Assembly (NCBI GenBank): GCA_965153355.1
Contig: OZ231126.1
Location: 5,952,001-6,016,000 of the forward strand
Direction: 5' to 3'
DNA length: 64,000 nucleotides
From: Flaccisagitta enflata
Taxonomy: Eukaryota > Chaetognatha > Sagittoidea > Aphragmophora
In this document: in pieces, positions 1-10,883 of the stretch
Position numbering within the stretch: position 1 is the stretch's first letter
Layout of the letters: every line of letters begins with the position of its first letter
The notes under the pieces: model-generated
Told to the model about the DNA's origin: nothing
The model's database searches: none
What the model saw: the letters and a program-made list of their open reading frames with translations, nothing else
Program-made: the position numbers and the translations under genes

Positions 1-645
1 GTATTTCGTCATATGTACGTTCTATGGCTTACAGTAACCTTGCCTTTTATAAAATAACAAGTCTCGATGCAAAACCCGATCTTGCTTGGAAAAGCATTTT
101 TACAACTTTCAAGGAGAGTTATTTTTTCAGTAGTTGGTCATTACATTGGTCGGTTTGTCTGTTGGTGCGTTCATTGATTACATCTACTCTGAAATGCTAT
201 TTTTGACGTTGTGAAGGAAAACTATTATTGTGTTCATAGAACTCGGATTTGACCCTAAGACCAGAAATTGACAACCGCATTTGTGGAGTTTTCCATTGTA
301 TTTAACAGGGTGAACAGAAGAAATTTCTCAGTCCTTTCTTAGTCCATTGTTGGAGTGGGATTTAACTGTAGGTTCCTAAGCTTTAAAAAATTAATGCTTT
401 TCTAATTTAATTCGACGAGTAATAAGAGGAGGGTAGTGGGTGTTAACACAGGGGGGGGCAGCAAGGGGGGGGGCTAGGGGGCCCCGCGGTAGCTGTCAAG
501 CCTAGGGCCCCGCGGTAGCTAAGTCCGGCTCAGATTGACACTCTTTCGGGCATGAAACTAATGACGATTAGCCCGCTGATGATACTGAATGCCAAGAACT
601 CATGCATACAAGTAAGTGTTAATCGCTCCTAGATTAGCTTCTTAC
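1..645. other. left-edge non-coding stretch (probable SMG5 intron)
   Basis: No supported gene. Around 451-520 there are G-runs and two copies of a GC-rich motif (GGCCCCGCGGTAGCT). If the SMG5 exon ending at 646 splices through its GTAAGA donor, this stretch is intron leading to the C-terminal exons outside the window. Confidence 0.5.
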
Positions 646-1309
646 ACCCATGTAACCACCCGCTCTCCTCATCACCGAAGTTATCAGGTTACTACCTTCG
701 GCTGCTCTTTCGCCGATTTTGTTAATGTTTTCTTGTGTTTCTGCGTCGGCGGCTTTTTCCTCATCGGAGAAGTCTTCGCCTTCCGCAGTTGACGATTCAC
801 ATTCCTCTTTCAGTCTCACTCCTTTCAAATCCTCTCCGCCCGCATTTTCTTTTTCAACCCCGTTGAGAGATCTGACGAGAGAAAAATATGTTGTAGGAAC
901 GACAGTTGCGAAACGGTACAGCAAACTCATTTGCACATGACTGGGAAGTTCGAATACTGTTCATTCCGAACCTGGGATGAGCGCACAATTTGTAATTCAA
1001 AGAAGCTCTATAAACAATGAAATATTCAAATGTAAGAACGAACCCATTTGCGTGTTTAGACATGTTATCCAGCGACGCGTCGCCGTCCCCGTTTTCCACC
1101 GCCTCCACTTTCAACTTTCCATCTCCATCAGACTCGAGAACCATCCCCTCCTCCTCCTCCTCCACCCACTTTCCCTCCTTGCGCGGCAAATCATCATTCT
1201 CGCTCTCATTTCTTTCCTTCTTCTTAACATCATTCCGTTCCTCTTCCACTTTCTCAACCTCATCCTCCTCCCTATCTTCATCCTCATCATCATATTCGTC
1301 GACTTCCTC

Positions 1310-1355
<46 letters not shown>

Positions 1356-4006
1356 GTCAAGTCATCTAAATCCAGGTCTCCTTCACTCAGATCGCTGCTT
1401 TCATCACTATCGTCGTCCTCATCGTCATCATCGCTTCGGCCGTATTCATCATCATCATCGTCGTCGGTGCTGCCTCCATCTTCCTCAGACTCGTCTCCTC
1501 TTCTTCCTCGTGCTCTTCCTCCCCCTCTCCCTTTCCGTCTTCTTCTCCGTCGCATCATCATGAGTTTCCTTCTTCTCATGACAACCGGATCTTCTTCTCT
1601 CAATCCCTTTTTGGCGTTGTCTGTCGAGGGACGCCTTCTCTCACTGACGTTCTTGTTGTCGTCGTTATTGTCCTTGTCAATGTCCTTGTCCTTGTCGTTA
1701 TTGTCCTTGTCATTGTCATTTCTTTCCTTAAGGCAGTTGTCGATTTCAAGGCGGTTGTCGTCATTGTCAGCTTGCAAGCTGTTGTCATTGTCATATCGCG
1801 AGCTGTCGACAATCGCATCGTTGCCGTCTTCAGCAAGATTGTCTCGTTGGGAAGTGACGACTGGATGACTGAAAAAGAAACACAAAAAAAAAGCTGAAAA
1901 ACTAAAGGCCACATCTTAGTTACTTAATTGAAAATAAACCCAGCTACTCGATCAGACCCGGCTACTCGATCAGACCCGGCTACTCGATCAAATCCGGTTA
2001 CTCCATCAAACCCAGCTACTCGATCAAACCCGGCTACTTGATCAAACCCGGCTACTCGATCAAACCTGGCTACTCGATCAGATCCAGCTACTCGATCAGA
2101 TTCAGCTACTCCATTAGACCCGGCTACTGCATCAGACCCAGCTACTCAAACAGACCCGGCAACTTGATCAGACTTGGTTACTTGATCAAACCATAATGGC
2201 ATACCTTGAAGTCCATGATGGCATACCTTGAAGTCCATGATGGCATACCTTGAAGTCCATGATGGCATACCTTGAAGTCCATGATAGCATACCTAAAAGT
2301 GTAACAATAAAAGAAGATAACCACAAAAAAAAAAAATTTTTCAAAAAAAATTTTTTTTTTTCAAAAAAAAATTTTTTTTCTCAAAATTTTTTTTTTTAAG
2401 TCCAGGAAATAATGTTACTAGACTAGATAAATCATAAATACCCTTATATCTTCTTAGCCAATACTCAGAATTTACTGAAATCTTGCAGGGGAGCTTTAAT
2501 TGCTGCAATGAACCTTCACAACAAGTTTGAACAACATTGGTGAACCTTTACTACCCTTCCCCTATGTAAATTGCACAAGTCCAGGAATCAATATTACTAG
2601 CAAAATACCCTAATATCTTCTAAACCAATACTCAGAGTTATCTGAAATCTTGCAGGGGAGCTTTAATTGATGCAATGAACCTTCACAACAAGTTTGAACA
2701 ACATTGGTGAACCTTTACTACCCTTTCCCTATGTAAATTGCACAAGTCCAGGAATTATTACTACAAAAATAATAGGCAAAGGGTATTAAATATTTATGAA
2801 TGTTGTTGAAAGTTGGTACACAGGTTAGTAATGCCCTAAAAATATCACTGACCAAGTTTCATCAACATCTGAGTACTGGTTCTCAAGTTTTCAAGGGTTG
2901 ACACGACGACAACGGCTTACTACACGATCAAGGCTATGTTATAGACCACATCGAGAAATAACTCGATGTGGCCAAAAACACATAACGAGAATGAGGTATC
3001 CATCATATTCACAAACCTTTTCATTTCAATATATATATTTCCTACACCTTGCATCCCCATTACAACATTACCCCTTAAAGCAATATCATCATCATTTTCA
3101 TTTACCTTCGCAAACAACATCATCATCATCATCGATCATCGTCATATTTCATCTAGAATACTTTTAATGACTAACGTCATCATCAATAACATCATCATCA
3201 ATAACATGATCATCACTAACATGATCATCACCATCGCTGATCACTGACACGGGAAACGAACCGGTCAAGTTCCTTTCCGATTCGTTGAGTTTCTTGCTTT
3301 CGCGTTTCCGAGGAGCTCCTGTGTCCATTTGGTCGCTGATGATTGGACTTGGTCATCTGCTCTCGCTTGGGTTCGATCGAGACTGGCTTTACCTCCGGCC
3401 CTAGATGGCGTGCGGTCTTCGGAGATGATTCTCGGCCGCTGACCGCCCACACGATTCTGAGGGAGGCAGCAACGGAAATCCGCTTACAGCGCAAAATTGC
3501 TTGCAATGCATATCCGCGTATACTGGATATCTGCTTGTAACGGACATCCGCACAGAGCAGAAATCCACTTCTAACCAAACCACGCTTAAGAAGAATATCC
3601 GCTTATAACGGATATCCGCTTTTACGAATATCCACTTATAAATATAACGGACACAACTCACAGATACCATGTAAATTAAAGGCCAGTCCATATCAGCACC
3701 GGCCAAAAACCAACCTGTTGAGGCAGTGGCGCAAAAGATGGGAAAAGAGGGAGACTGCGAATGCGAGAGCGTGACGATTTCGAGCCGTCTTCTCCTCTTC
3801 CTCCTCCTCCTCTTCTTCAGGGTCAGTCGCGATGATAGACTTTGCCGCGTCCTGAAAAAAACAAGAGAAGATAAGGAAGCGCAGCAACCATCACTAAAAT
3901 TGCGAAGAGACAATCATGCAGAATGCATATACTAGGCGACGTTTGGCCCTCAAAACTTCATACTGTCACAGCACAGCTACAGGGGACTAATTGGCGTTTT
4001 AGCGTG

Positions 4007-4039
<33 letters not shown>

Positions 4040-7000
4040 GTCCGGAGGAATCATGTCCGGTTGTTTATTGAATTACGTTCAGCTTCACATACAATGTAAG
4101 GAGAGGCTATGTGCCCACACATTTGGCGCAATCATCGGGCAATGTCAGATTCCGCATCATGATGTCATGTGGCCTACCCTCCCTCTAGCTAGCTAGCATT
4201 ATTGCTGGAATTATCCAGGAAACCCGTGTAATTCCTTGTTCAAGGATTTGCCTTTCAACCTCCGTTGAAAAGACTCGCCCATGACAGGAATCGAACCTGT
4301 GACCCAGAGGATCACAAGCCCACTCTCTTCCACTGAGCTAACTCCCCCCGCCCCTTTAGCGTGCTTACAATTATAGTTGACGCTCCCCTACCTGCAGGCG
4401 ATGGTTGACCATAATGACGATCAAAGTGAGTTTAAATAAAATAGCCGAGTCTAGAAACGCGGGCCTATCCTCGTCCGCGAAATTCAATTCCCATCCCACG
4501 CTGAAGCAATCGAAATCTGAAGCCAACAAAATCAATAGATCAAGAGATCAATAAAAGATCATGTCGATGATTGACTGCAAAAATCACAGCATCATAGCAT
4601 CCTCCGTTTCATTGGGCATAAACACAGGGTTTTACCGGTGGCCTCTTGGGCGCTTCTGCTTGCGTCAGGCCGAAAGTAAAGGCAAGAATTCAACTCGGTT
4701 AACTCCTCCTAGAGGACATAAGATAAAGATCAAGGACAATCTCATTGACGGTATGGTCATAAGATAAAGCTTGAAGACTATGCAATTCTAAAGATAATAC
4801 TATTATGCTATTATCATAGGCACGCTGAAAGAGATACCAGGGCATGCTCAAGTCCAGAAGTATTTTCATTCTTTCCGTTTTACGGACCTGACAAAGTTGT
4901 TGAATCTTGTTGGGGCCGAGTCTTTGTTTGTTATCCATGAAAACGGACATCAAGTCGAGGAATCCGATGAGGCATCGTTTAAGGCGACGGACGCGCGCGA
5001 ACCGTGAAACACCGCGGGACTCGTATCGACGATTGATCCTTTGACGTCTGGAAAGAAGGAAGAATTTACGGTCAGTGGACAAAATGTACAAGGAAAAAAG
5101 ATACCGTAGATCTCGTTTAGACTTAAGATAACGAGGGCGAGCATTACAGAAAAATAAACAAAGCCAGGAGAGTGATACTTGTAACATAGATAAATAAAAG
5201 GATGTTTTATTGCCCATGATAGCTGGTTGCCATGAAAACTCATTATCATTTATTTTTAGTCGCGTGCTGCGCGACTCTACACCCCGCTTTGTCGGTCCGT
5301 CCTTCGGTCCGTCCGTCCGTCACACTTTACTTTTTTTTGGTTTTTGCGGTCTTTGGCCTCACTGCTCCTGCCCAAGTGATTAAGTGACCTCAAATACGGC
5401 CCCTGCCCACCCGCACGCGACTGGGGTAGCCGTGTATTTGGCCTTGTTGTAGAGAAGTAAACATCACTTGGTCCCCTATAGAAACGAGCAAAAAAGACTG
5501 TTTCGGGATTTTATACATGGCTTGAATATGAGCCCAAGCAATATTAAATGCTAAATTATATTCTAGTAAAGTGTTTTCTAGTCATTCATAGCCAAAATAA
5601 TCCTTTGGTTAATTTTTTTGTTAAAAAAAATAGAGTTAAGAATATCAGAATTGAAGAAGCTTAGAAGTTAGGGTTGTCATGGCCCAACCAGGCAGCGTTG
5701 AGTCGAGTTGAGTCAGCCCTTATATCTCCAAAGCCTGGTGCTTCCGTATCTGTTTTCGTTTTCATTCCACGACGACGCCCTTAGACGCCATAAAAAAAGA
5801 AACAGCATATGACTTTGCAAAAGCTACAACCAAATTGTTGCGAGGAATGTCGCACATTTTGCTTGTTCCCTTTCTTGGATATCTATTAGCGCATGTCTTT
5901 ACCCGTTTTTGTCCACGACGGAATATCATTCCGACGGGGACTACTGTATAATTCAAGGCGGGTGGGTGTCGTCGTCGTTGTCGTCGTTGTCGTCGTCGTT
6001 GTCGTCGTTGTTTTAGTCGTCGTTGTTGTTGTCACAGACACACAGATTTTAAAAAATGGATTACTTTTTTTTGCTTCGACCGATTTGGTTCATATAAGGT
6101 GGGAAATTGTACTAGGGTAAGGCGCTTCACATCCTATCCAATTTTTGTTATCCGACAAACCCAACTGGCCCAACCAGCCTACTGGCTTAAAAGTGAAAAA
6201 CATGCATAACTTTGGTATTTTTCAACCGATTTGTTTGAAAATTGGTATGGAGTCTCTAAATGAAACGACTCTACATATGTATGTATATTTATATGCATTT
6301 GAGCATGCTAACCGGCCAAACCAGCTTACCACCCAACCAGCCTAACAGCCTAAAAGTGAAAAACTTGCATAACTTGGTCATTTTTCAACTTATTTGGTTG
6401 AAACTTGGTATGGAGTCTCTAAATGGAAGAACTCAACATATGCACACTATTTGTCCTGTCAAACCAGCCTACCACCCAACCAGCCTACCAGCCTAACAGC
6501 CTAAAAGTGAAAAATGTGCATATCTTTGGCATTTTTCAACCAATTTGGTTGAAATTTGGTGTGGAGTTTCTAAATAGAAGGACTCAACACATGTATGTGA
6601 TTCATTTGCATTTGAGCATGCTAACCTGCCAAACCGACCTACCATCCAACCAGCCTACGGGCCTAAAAGCGAAAAACTTGCATTACTTGGACATTTTTCA
6701 ACTAATTTGGTTGAAACTTGGTATGGAGTTTCTAAATGGAAGAACTCAACATATGCACACGATTTATCCTTTCAAACCAGCCTACCAACCAACCAGCCTA
6801 CTAGCCTAAAGGTGAAAAACGTGCATAACTTTGCCATTTTTCAACTGATTGGCTTGAAACTTTGTATAACGACTCTAAATAGAAAGATTTATAGTTCAAA
6901 CAAACTTATAGGGTTAGCGATCTTTTGGTCATAGCAATCTTATGGAATTGGTGATCTTTAACCCCCCTCCGTGGTGGACCCAATTACTGTTCAGACTTTT

Positions 7001-10000
7001 TACAATGGCTGAAGTCGCCACTTGCAAGAATTTATCAAAATTTCATGTCATCTCCTATTGGAGCGAATGGCAATTCCTGGAAATTGTGAGAGAACTTCTG
7101 TCTTTTGAAAGATGCCCTTAGTCTTTGCGCAAAAACTTGCTGAAAGGTAAAAAAAAATTAGTGAATATACATTTATGACAAATACAGCAAGCATATGTTA
7201 GTTACCGTGAATGACACACTAACTGTTCTTCTTTATCGTAAAAGTCGTGATGCTGTTTCTTATTATATTGGTTATGAAGTTAGCGTTTTTTTTTGTAGTT
7301 GGGCCTTTTCCTAGTATTCATTTTGGCAATGCCGTTCAATGCATTTTTTAATGAAAATGATCAATTTCCCTTCTTACCCGATTAAAAAATGTGCTAGTCT
7401 TTATTGGCAAAACTTGTACATTGATTAGCTCAAGAAAAGAGAGGAGGTGATCGCAACAAAAGTAGGCAGAAACATCCAAAAGGGCGATTTTTTGAATTTT
7501 CAGTTGCAAGGACATAAAATAAGAAAAAGTTTATGTCACGAGGTATCAAATGAAAGCCCTTGCAATACTGCATCGACTCGTACCAGACATTAGGGGTTTG
7601 GGGAAAAAATTCTTTTTTCGTTTACATTGCTAATTTTTGCTAAAATATCAATATTTAGAGAAATTTTTGGAGAGAATATTTCTTAAAATCAAATTCACTA
7701 AAAATTTTTGACAGTATATTCCGTAAGAATGTCGCTCATTTAGCAGTTGCTAGGGGCTGTCACACATGGATATGCTCCCTAGCAACGGCCAAACGAGCAA
7801 CATTCTTACAAATCATATTGTGGGAAAGTTGTAGCAAATTTGATTTCTACCAATGTTGCTTAAAAAAATCTTTCAAAATATTGATATTTTTGCGAGAATA
7901 CATAGAAATATGTTTCCATGACAACCAATCATTATGGGGAATAAATCATTCTTTTATTAATTTATATTTCAAATATCAGTCTTTATTTCTTTATTTTTTT
8001 ATTTCTTTATTTCTCTTCCCATTATCCTTACACCCGTTATCTCAAGTCTTGCCGAGACTTACTGTAAAAATCAATAATCAATACACAATTTCATTTCATT
8101 TCTATTATTTTGTTATCCAACTGTGAAAAATGAAAGAAGATAAAAGCCGATCCTGTTTCGAGAGAACCCAAGTGACATGGCATCTCAGCATACCTTAGTA
8201 TGTCCATGTGTCTGCGGTGATTCCTGTCCAACAACTTGGTCAAGTTGGCTTGGGCGCCGTCGAAAGGATGCGGACTCAGCAAACAGCGAAGGTAAGAGTA
8301 GGCGGCGTCTAAACCGTAATTCTTGGAGGCGGCCAATGTACCCAACTGATTGTGGGGCATTCCGAGTTCCGGTAAGAAATGAATCGCCTGTTCATGGGTA
8401 GAATTAGTTTGGTTAGTATTTCAACTTTTACAGCAAATGAAAATGGCGCTATGAGCGGTCGGTCGGTCTGTCACCTCATCCATTGTACCACAACTCCTGA
8501 GGGCATTTCCATAGATCACCTGGCCGTAGTATCTTTCAGCTAAAACTCGGCTTCGTGTTCCATCAAAGTCTTGCTGATATCTGAAATGGTGAAGAAACGG
8601 AACAACAGTTTAGGGAATCTTCCGACGACCTCAAAATGCATATCTCGTGAAACCATTTGCTGAACAAGCACAAACCTGGCCAAATCTCCGAGATAATTGA
8701 GGCAGCGGTGAATGCACTTGAGGAACCAAAGGGCCAATTCATTTTCCTCCTTTTTCTCTTGGTCGTCTTCTTCTTCCTCATTCTTGCCGTCTTCCGCCTT
8801 TTTCTTTTGTTGTTGTTGGTCTTCTTTATCGGCTTTTTCCTTCCGCTCTTCGCGAAGGAGAATGGCTTTGGAGGATTCGTCGCGAATGTCACTCGAATTG
8901 GCGGAACATGGAATGTCGATGCATCCTGGGGAACATGTAAATTAGACGAAAATTAGAACGTGAAGAATAAAAGGGTCCTCGTAAAAAGACAATGTAACAA
9001 CATACAGTCGAACCTTGCAAGATGGACCCACTAAGAAGGCATACCCGCTTTAAAAGGGATAACATTTCCAGTCTTAATGAACAAATCATTGTTTTTTTTT
9101 TTTAAAGGCAATAAGACAGCTTCACTATGTTTACCTCCAACGCGCCTGACTCGTAGCTCCGTTTGTACTTTGAGCAGTAGTCCGTGGTAGATTCCATTGG
9201 CGGCCACTAGATGAGATCTCACGCTGGCCTCCAGGCCGCTGTTTGGTCGAATATACTTTAAATTCTTGCGCATCAACAAGATGACGTCGTAAAAGCATTT
9301 CCGCCACAAAATGTCCTCCGCTTTACGAGAATATTCTAACCGGAAATGGAAGGATTGACCGATCGTGTATATTACTGTCACGCGCACGCTGCTACACCGA
9401 TGTGGAATCAGGGTTAATCCCCGAATAGCCCGAGAGAAATTATGACAGCGTTCTACGTATTTACAGTTTGTCCATAGACGTGTCTACAGATGTGTCCACA
9501 GATGTGTCCACGGATGTGTCCACAGATGTGTCCACAGATATCATGACGACCTGATTCCTCAGATCATTTCAAAATTTAAACGAAATTTACACGAAATTTA
9601 CACGAGATTCACACGAGATTCAACGATATCAACGCACTTGAAACTCTTATTCCAACAAAATCAACAAGTCGAAGATGAGTCAGTTTGTTTCAGTAAATAA
9701 GCTTTTAATCCACGATGAAACTTAATCTACTTTATGAATTTTGACAATAACAAAGCAGTTTTTCCAAGTGACTAATGGGGATTGTTCTTTTCTTGCACTC
9801 AAAAGAGATCTTTTCTTTCGTGATTTCAATATGCAAATTGGGAATTTATGTTTCCTAACGGATGTTCACAATTGAAGGTCCGGATGTCCATTACTAGGCT
9901 TGTTTTTCTGCCGATCTCAAGTCAAAAAGATGATCAATAAAATCAGGCGTGTCGATATGTTTTTGTTATGTTTTTTTTTTTTTTTTTTTTTGATATACAT

Positions 10001-10883
10001 ATGAAGATAGAAACGTGGGCAAAAGACAAAAAATCACTACGATTTTTTTTTACCGATGGTATCTTTGGTGGTGTTGACGATGATTCTCTCGCAGTATTGT
10101 TGGATCTTGCATCTGACGAAAATGGCTTCGGGTGAAAAGAGTCGCGACAACATCGCCTGTTTCCGCTCCGTCCGAGACGGCTGGGAAGCAAATAAGGGAA
10201 TGGATAAGACAATGGAGATGGCGTTGAAGCAAATCTGCCCAAAAAGCTCCACCTCCCCCGAGCTAGTCAACGAAATAAAACGCCCTCGCCTACGCGGCGC
10301 CAAATTACGCGGCTTACCATCTTGGGCGCGGCGTTGACGTCGGTTTTGTCGGCGTCGCCTTTAATAAGACTTCCGGTGGCGTGAGTCACGCTCTTGCCGC
10401 CAATTAAAACCGTCGATGGCGCCCTGAAACATTCCATGACCAACATTTCGTTAGTTTTGAGTTCGTTCTTGCGTTTAATTTCCAAGCAATAGCACCTCTT
10501 TAACTGGCTGTGTCCGTCGGTTGGTTGGTCGGTCCGTCTGTCGGTAACGCATTCGTTCGACGATCCACACGTCGCAGCTTATTGGGCTACTTGGCCTTGT
10601 TCTTTCATTTTCATATTTGTAGATTGCAGATATTTCAATTTTATCCCATATCCCATATCACACCCGACGTTGCTCGGAAACTTTTTCAAGATCGATCGAC
10701 CAATAGACCGATCAACAAATCCTTACAGGGTCACCAATCAGTCACAAGTTGTCAGACGTTGAAAGTACGTTCGCACCTGGCGTCGATTTGTCGACTCTCT
10801 TCGATTCCATCTTGCATGGCTTTGTCGAGTTTCTTGACGGCCTCTTGGACGGACCGAAATGTCCGACGAAGGTCAAACTCCAT
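646..10883 (-). CDS. SMG5: SMG5-like (EST1 family) nonsense-mediated mRNA decay factor, 3' end outside the window
   Basis: SMG5 is a 14-3-3-like/TPR adaptor that pairs with SMG7, binds phosphorylated UPF1 and recruits decay or phosphatase activities in cytoplasmic NMD. Exons by descending position: 10777-10883 (ATG at 10883), 10318-10423, 10054-10180, 9135-9335, 8676-8925, 8520-8580, 8194-8387, 4884-5047, 4392-4516, 3715-3851, 3262-3456, 1044-1868, 646-871. Phases agree throughout, giving 906 codons to the edge. Diagnostic matches to SMG5 from memory of the family: YSRKAEDILWRKCFYDV, HRCLNYLGDLARYQQDF, LAERYYGQ, GMPHNQLGTLAASKNYG and HALAFAVSLFSHLLRH. The usual SMG5 acidic linker is present. 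The PIN domain is not seen and should lie to the left. The last exon could instead stop at the TAA at 634-636, which would truncate the protein; the good GTAAGA donor argues against that. Several donors are non-consensus (GTTCGT twice, GTGATC). Confidence 0.9.
1044..1868 (-). CDS. SMG5: SMG5 acidic low-complexity linker exon
   Basis: This 825-bp exon lies between a CAG acceptor (polypyrimidine tract just above 1869) and a GTTCGT donor. It encodes Asn/Asp-rich sequence, an Arg-rich block near the middle, then SSDLSEGDLDLDDLTD followed by an aspartate run of about 14 residues. Vertebrate SMG5 has SDLSEGFESD at the corresponding place, so the exon fits the family linker, but it is longer and more repetitive. 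The aspartate run comes from an ATC/GAT microsatellite at 1313-1354. Neighbours: it joins 3262-3456 in phase 2 and 646-871 in phase 2. Confidence 0.85.
1925..2977 (+). mobile_element. hairpin-ended composite repeat, copy 1 (intron of SMG5)
   Basis: The element runs: a minisatellite of about 18 bp (GGCTACTCGATCAGACCC-like) at 1940-2195; five 22-bp repeats containing GATGGCATACCTTGAAGTCC at about 2193-2300; A/T homopolymer runs at 2320-2400; a body with two partly repeated segments (TGCAGGGGAGCTTTAATTG); and a terminal hairpin at 2944-2973 followed by A-rich sequence. The same order recurs at 27.5-28.8 kb, and the body and hairpin recur at 60.0-60.7 and 61.3-63.3 kb. No coding capacity is visible. 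A non-autonomous Helitron-like element is one possibility (inference). Confidence 0.7.
3477..3655. repeat. degenerate short tandem repeat (ATCCGCTTATAACGGA-like)
   Basis: The intron between two SMG5 exons holds several diverged copies of a motif with ATATCCGCTTATAACGG, some imperfectly palindromic. It carries no coding signal of its own. Confidence 0.5.
3998..4363 (-). mobile_element. tRNA-derived SINE with 9-bp target site duplication
   Basis: On the minus strand the element begins at about 4354 with a tRNA-like head: A box TTAGCTCAGTGGAAG and B box GGTTCGATTCC with a well-paired T arm. A body of about 230 bp follows, then a (ACA)n tail at 4007-4037. Direct repeats TTTAGCGTG flank it at 3998-4006 and 4355-4363. 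The acceptor-stem halves do not pair, so this is not a working tRNA gene. It sits in the SMG5 intron between 3851 and 4392, close to the exon ending at 4392. Confidence 0.88.
5253..5448 (+). mobile_element. CGCGACT-hairpin element, plus orientation
   Basis: It starts after a T-run with the hairpin AGTCGCG/CGCGACT, continues through CTACACCCCGCTTTGTCGG and (GTCC)n, and ends with CCGTGTATTTGGCCTTGTT. The inverted copy of the hairpin sequence (GCACGCGACT) recurs near the other end. Related copies lie at 24547, 27164, 35215, 38369, 42506, 47623, 49622 and 52105. This arrangement (one-sided hairpin, subterminal inverted repeat, internal tandem repeats) resembles Helentron-associated non-autonomous elements; that class is inferred. 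Confidence 0.7.
6146..6880 (+). repeat. five-copy tandem repeat, about 145-165 bp unit
   Basis: Repeated landmarks are CCAACCAGCCTA, AAAAGTGAAAAAC, TTGCATAACTTGG and TTGGTATGGAGTCTCTAAATG, at roughly 6190, 6355, 6505, 6665 and 6810. Copies differ by short indels. Chance ORFs cross it, but their lengths and frames change between copies, so it is non-coding. Confidence 0.75.
8194..10883 (-). CDS. SMG5: SMG5 N-terminal 14-3-3-like/TPR exons
   Basis: Seven exons encode the N-terminal helical domain. The first begins MEFDLRRTFRSVQEAVKKLD, matching the SMG5 N-terminal helix, and the ATG at 10883 has a purine at -3. Exon 2 adds an extra segment of about 35 residues (GGKSVTHATGSLIKG) not expected in vertebrate SMG5. 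The 8676-8925 exon inserts a Lys/Glu/Gln-rich loop of about 45 residues between CIDIPCS and the conserved CIHRCLNYLGDLAR. The remainder follows family order up to the NQLGTLA helix. Phases 2, 0, 1, 1, 2, 0 and 2 connect all exons. Confidence 0.88.
9479..9541. repeat. 12-bp minisatellite CAGATGTGTCCA
   Basis: Five near-perfect copies lie in the SMG5 intron 9336-10053. A second small repeat of ACACGAGATTC type lies at about 9575-9625. The rest of that intron shows nothing else. Confidence 0.75.
10491..10602 (+). mobile_element. GCACCT-hairpin element (truncated)
   Basis: It contains TAACTGGCTGTGTCCGTCGG, (GGTC)n, TCGACGATCCACACGTCGCA and TACTTGGCCTTGTT. It matches 55817-55954 in the same orientation and 24811-24932 and 48554-48670 inverted. 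The hairpin end is partly lost (AGCACCTCTTTAAC). It lies in the first SMG5 intron. Confidence 0.7.

Larger units (their letters stand above)
5048..8193. other. large SMG5 intron with repeats
   Basis: The 3.1-kb intron contains a CGCGACT-hairpin element (5253-5448), a (GTCGTT)n tract near 5970-6030 and a tandem array at 6146-6880. From about 6900 to 8193 it is AT-rich and no feature is recognised. Confidence 0.7.

Noticed and set aside
1017-1868. Serine-rich plus-strand ORF of 283 codons
   Set aside because: It is the antisense shadow of the SMG5 acidic exon (GAT/GAC repeats read as TCA/TCG); no family match.
4270-4354. Functional tRNA gene (anticodon UGU) on the minus strand
   Set aside because: Acceptor-stem halves do not pair, and the unit continues into a body with an (ACA)n tail and target duplications, so it is a SINE head.
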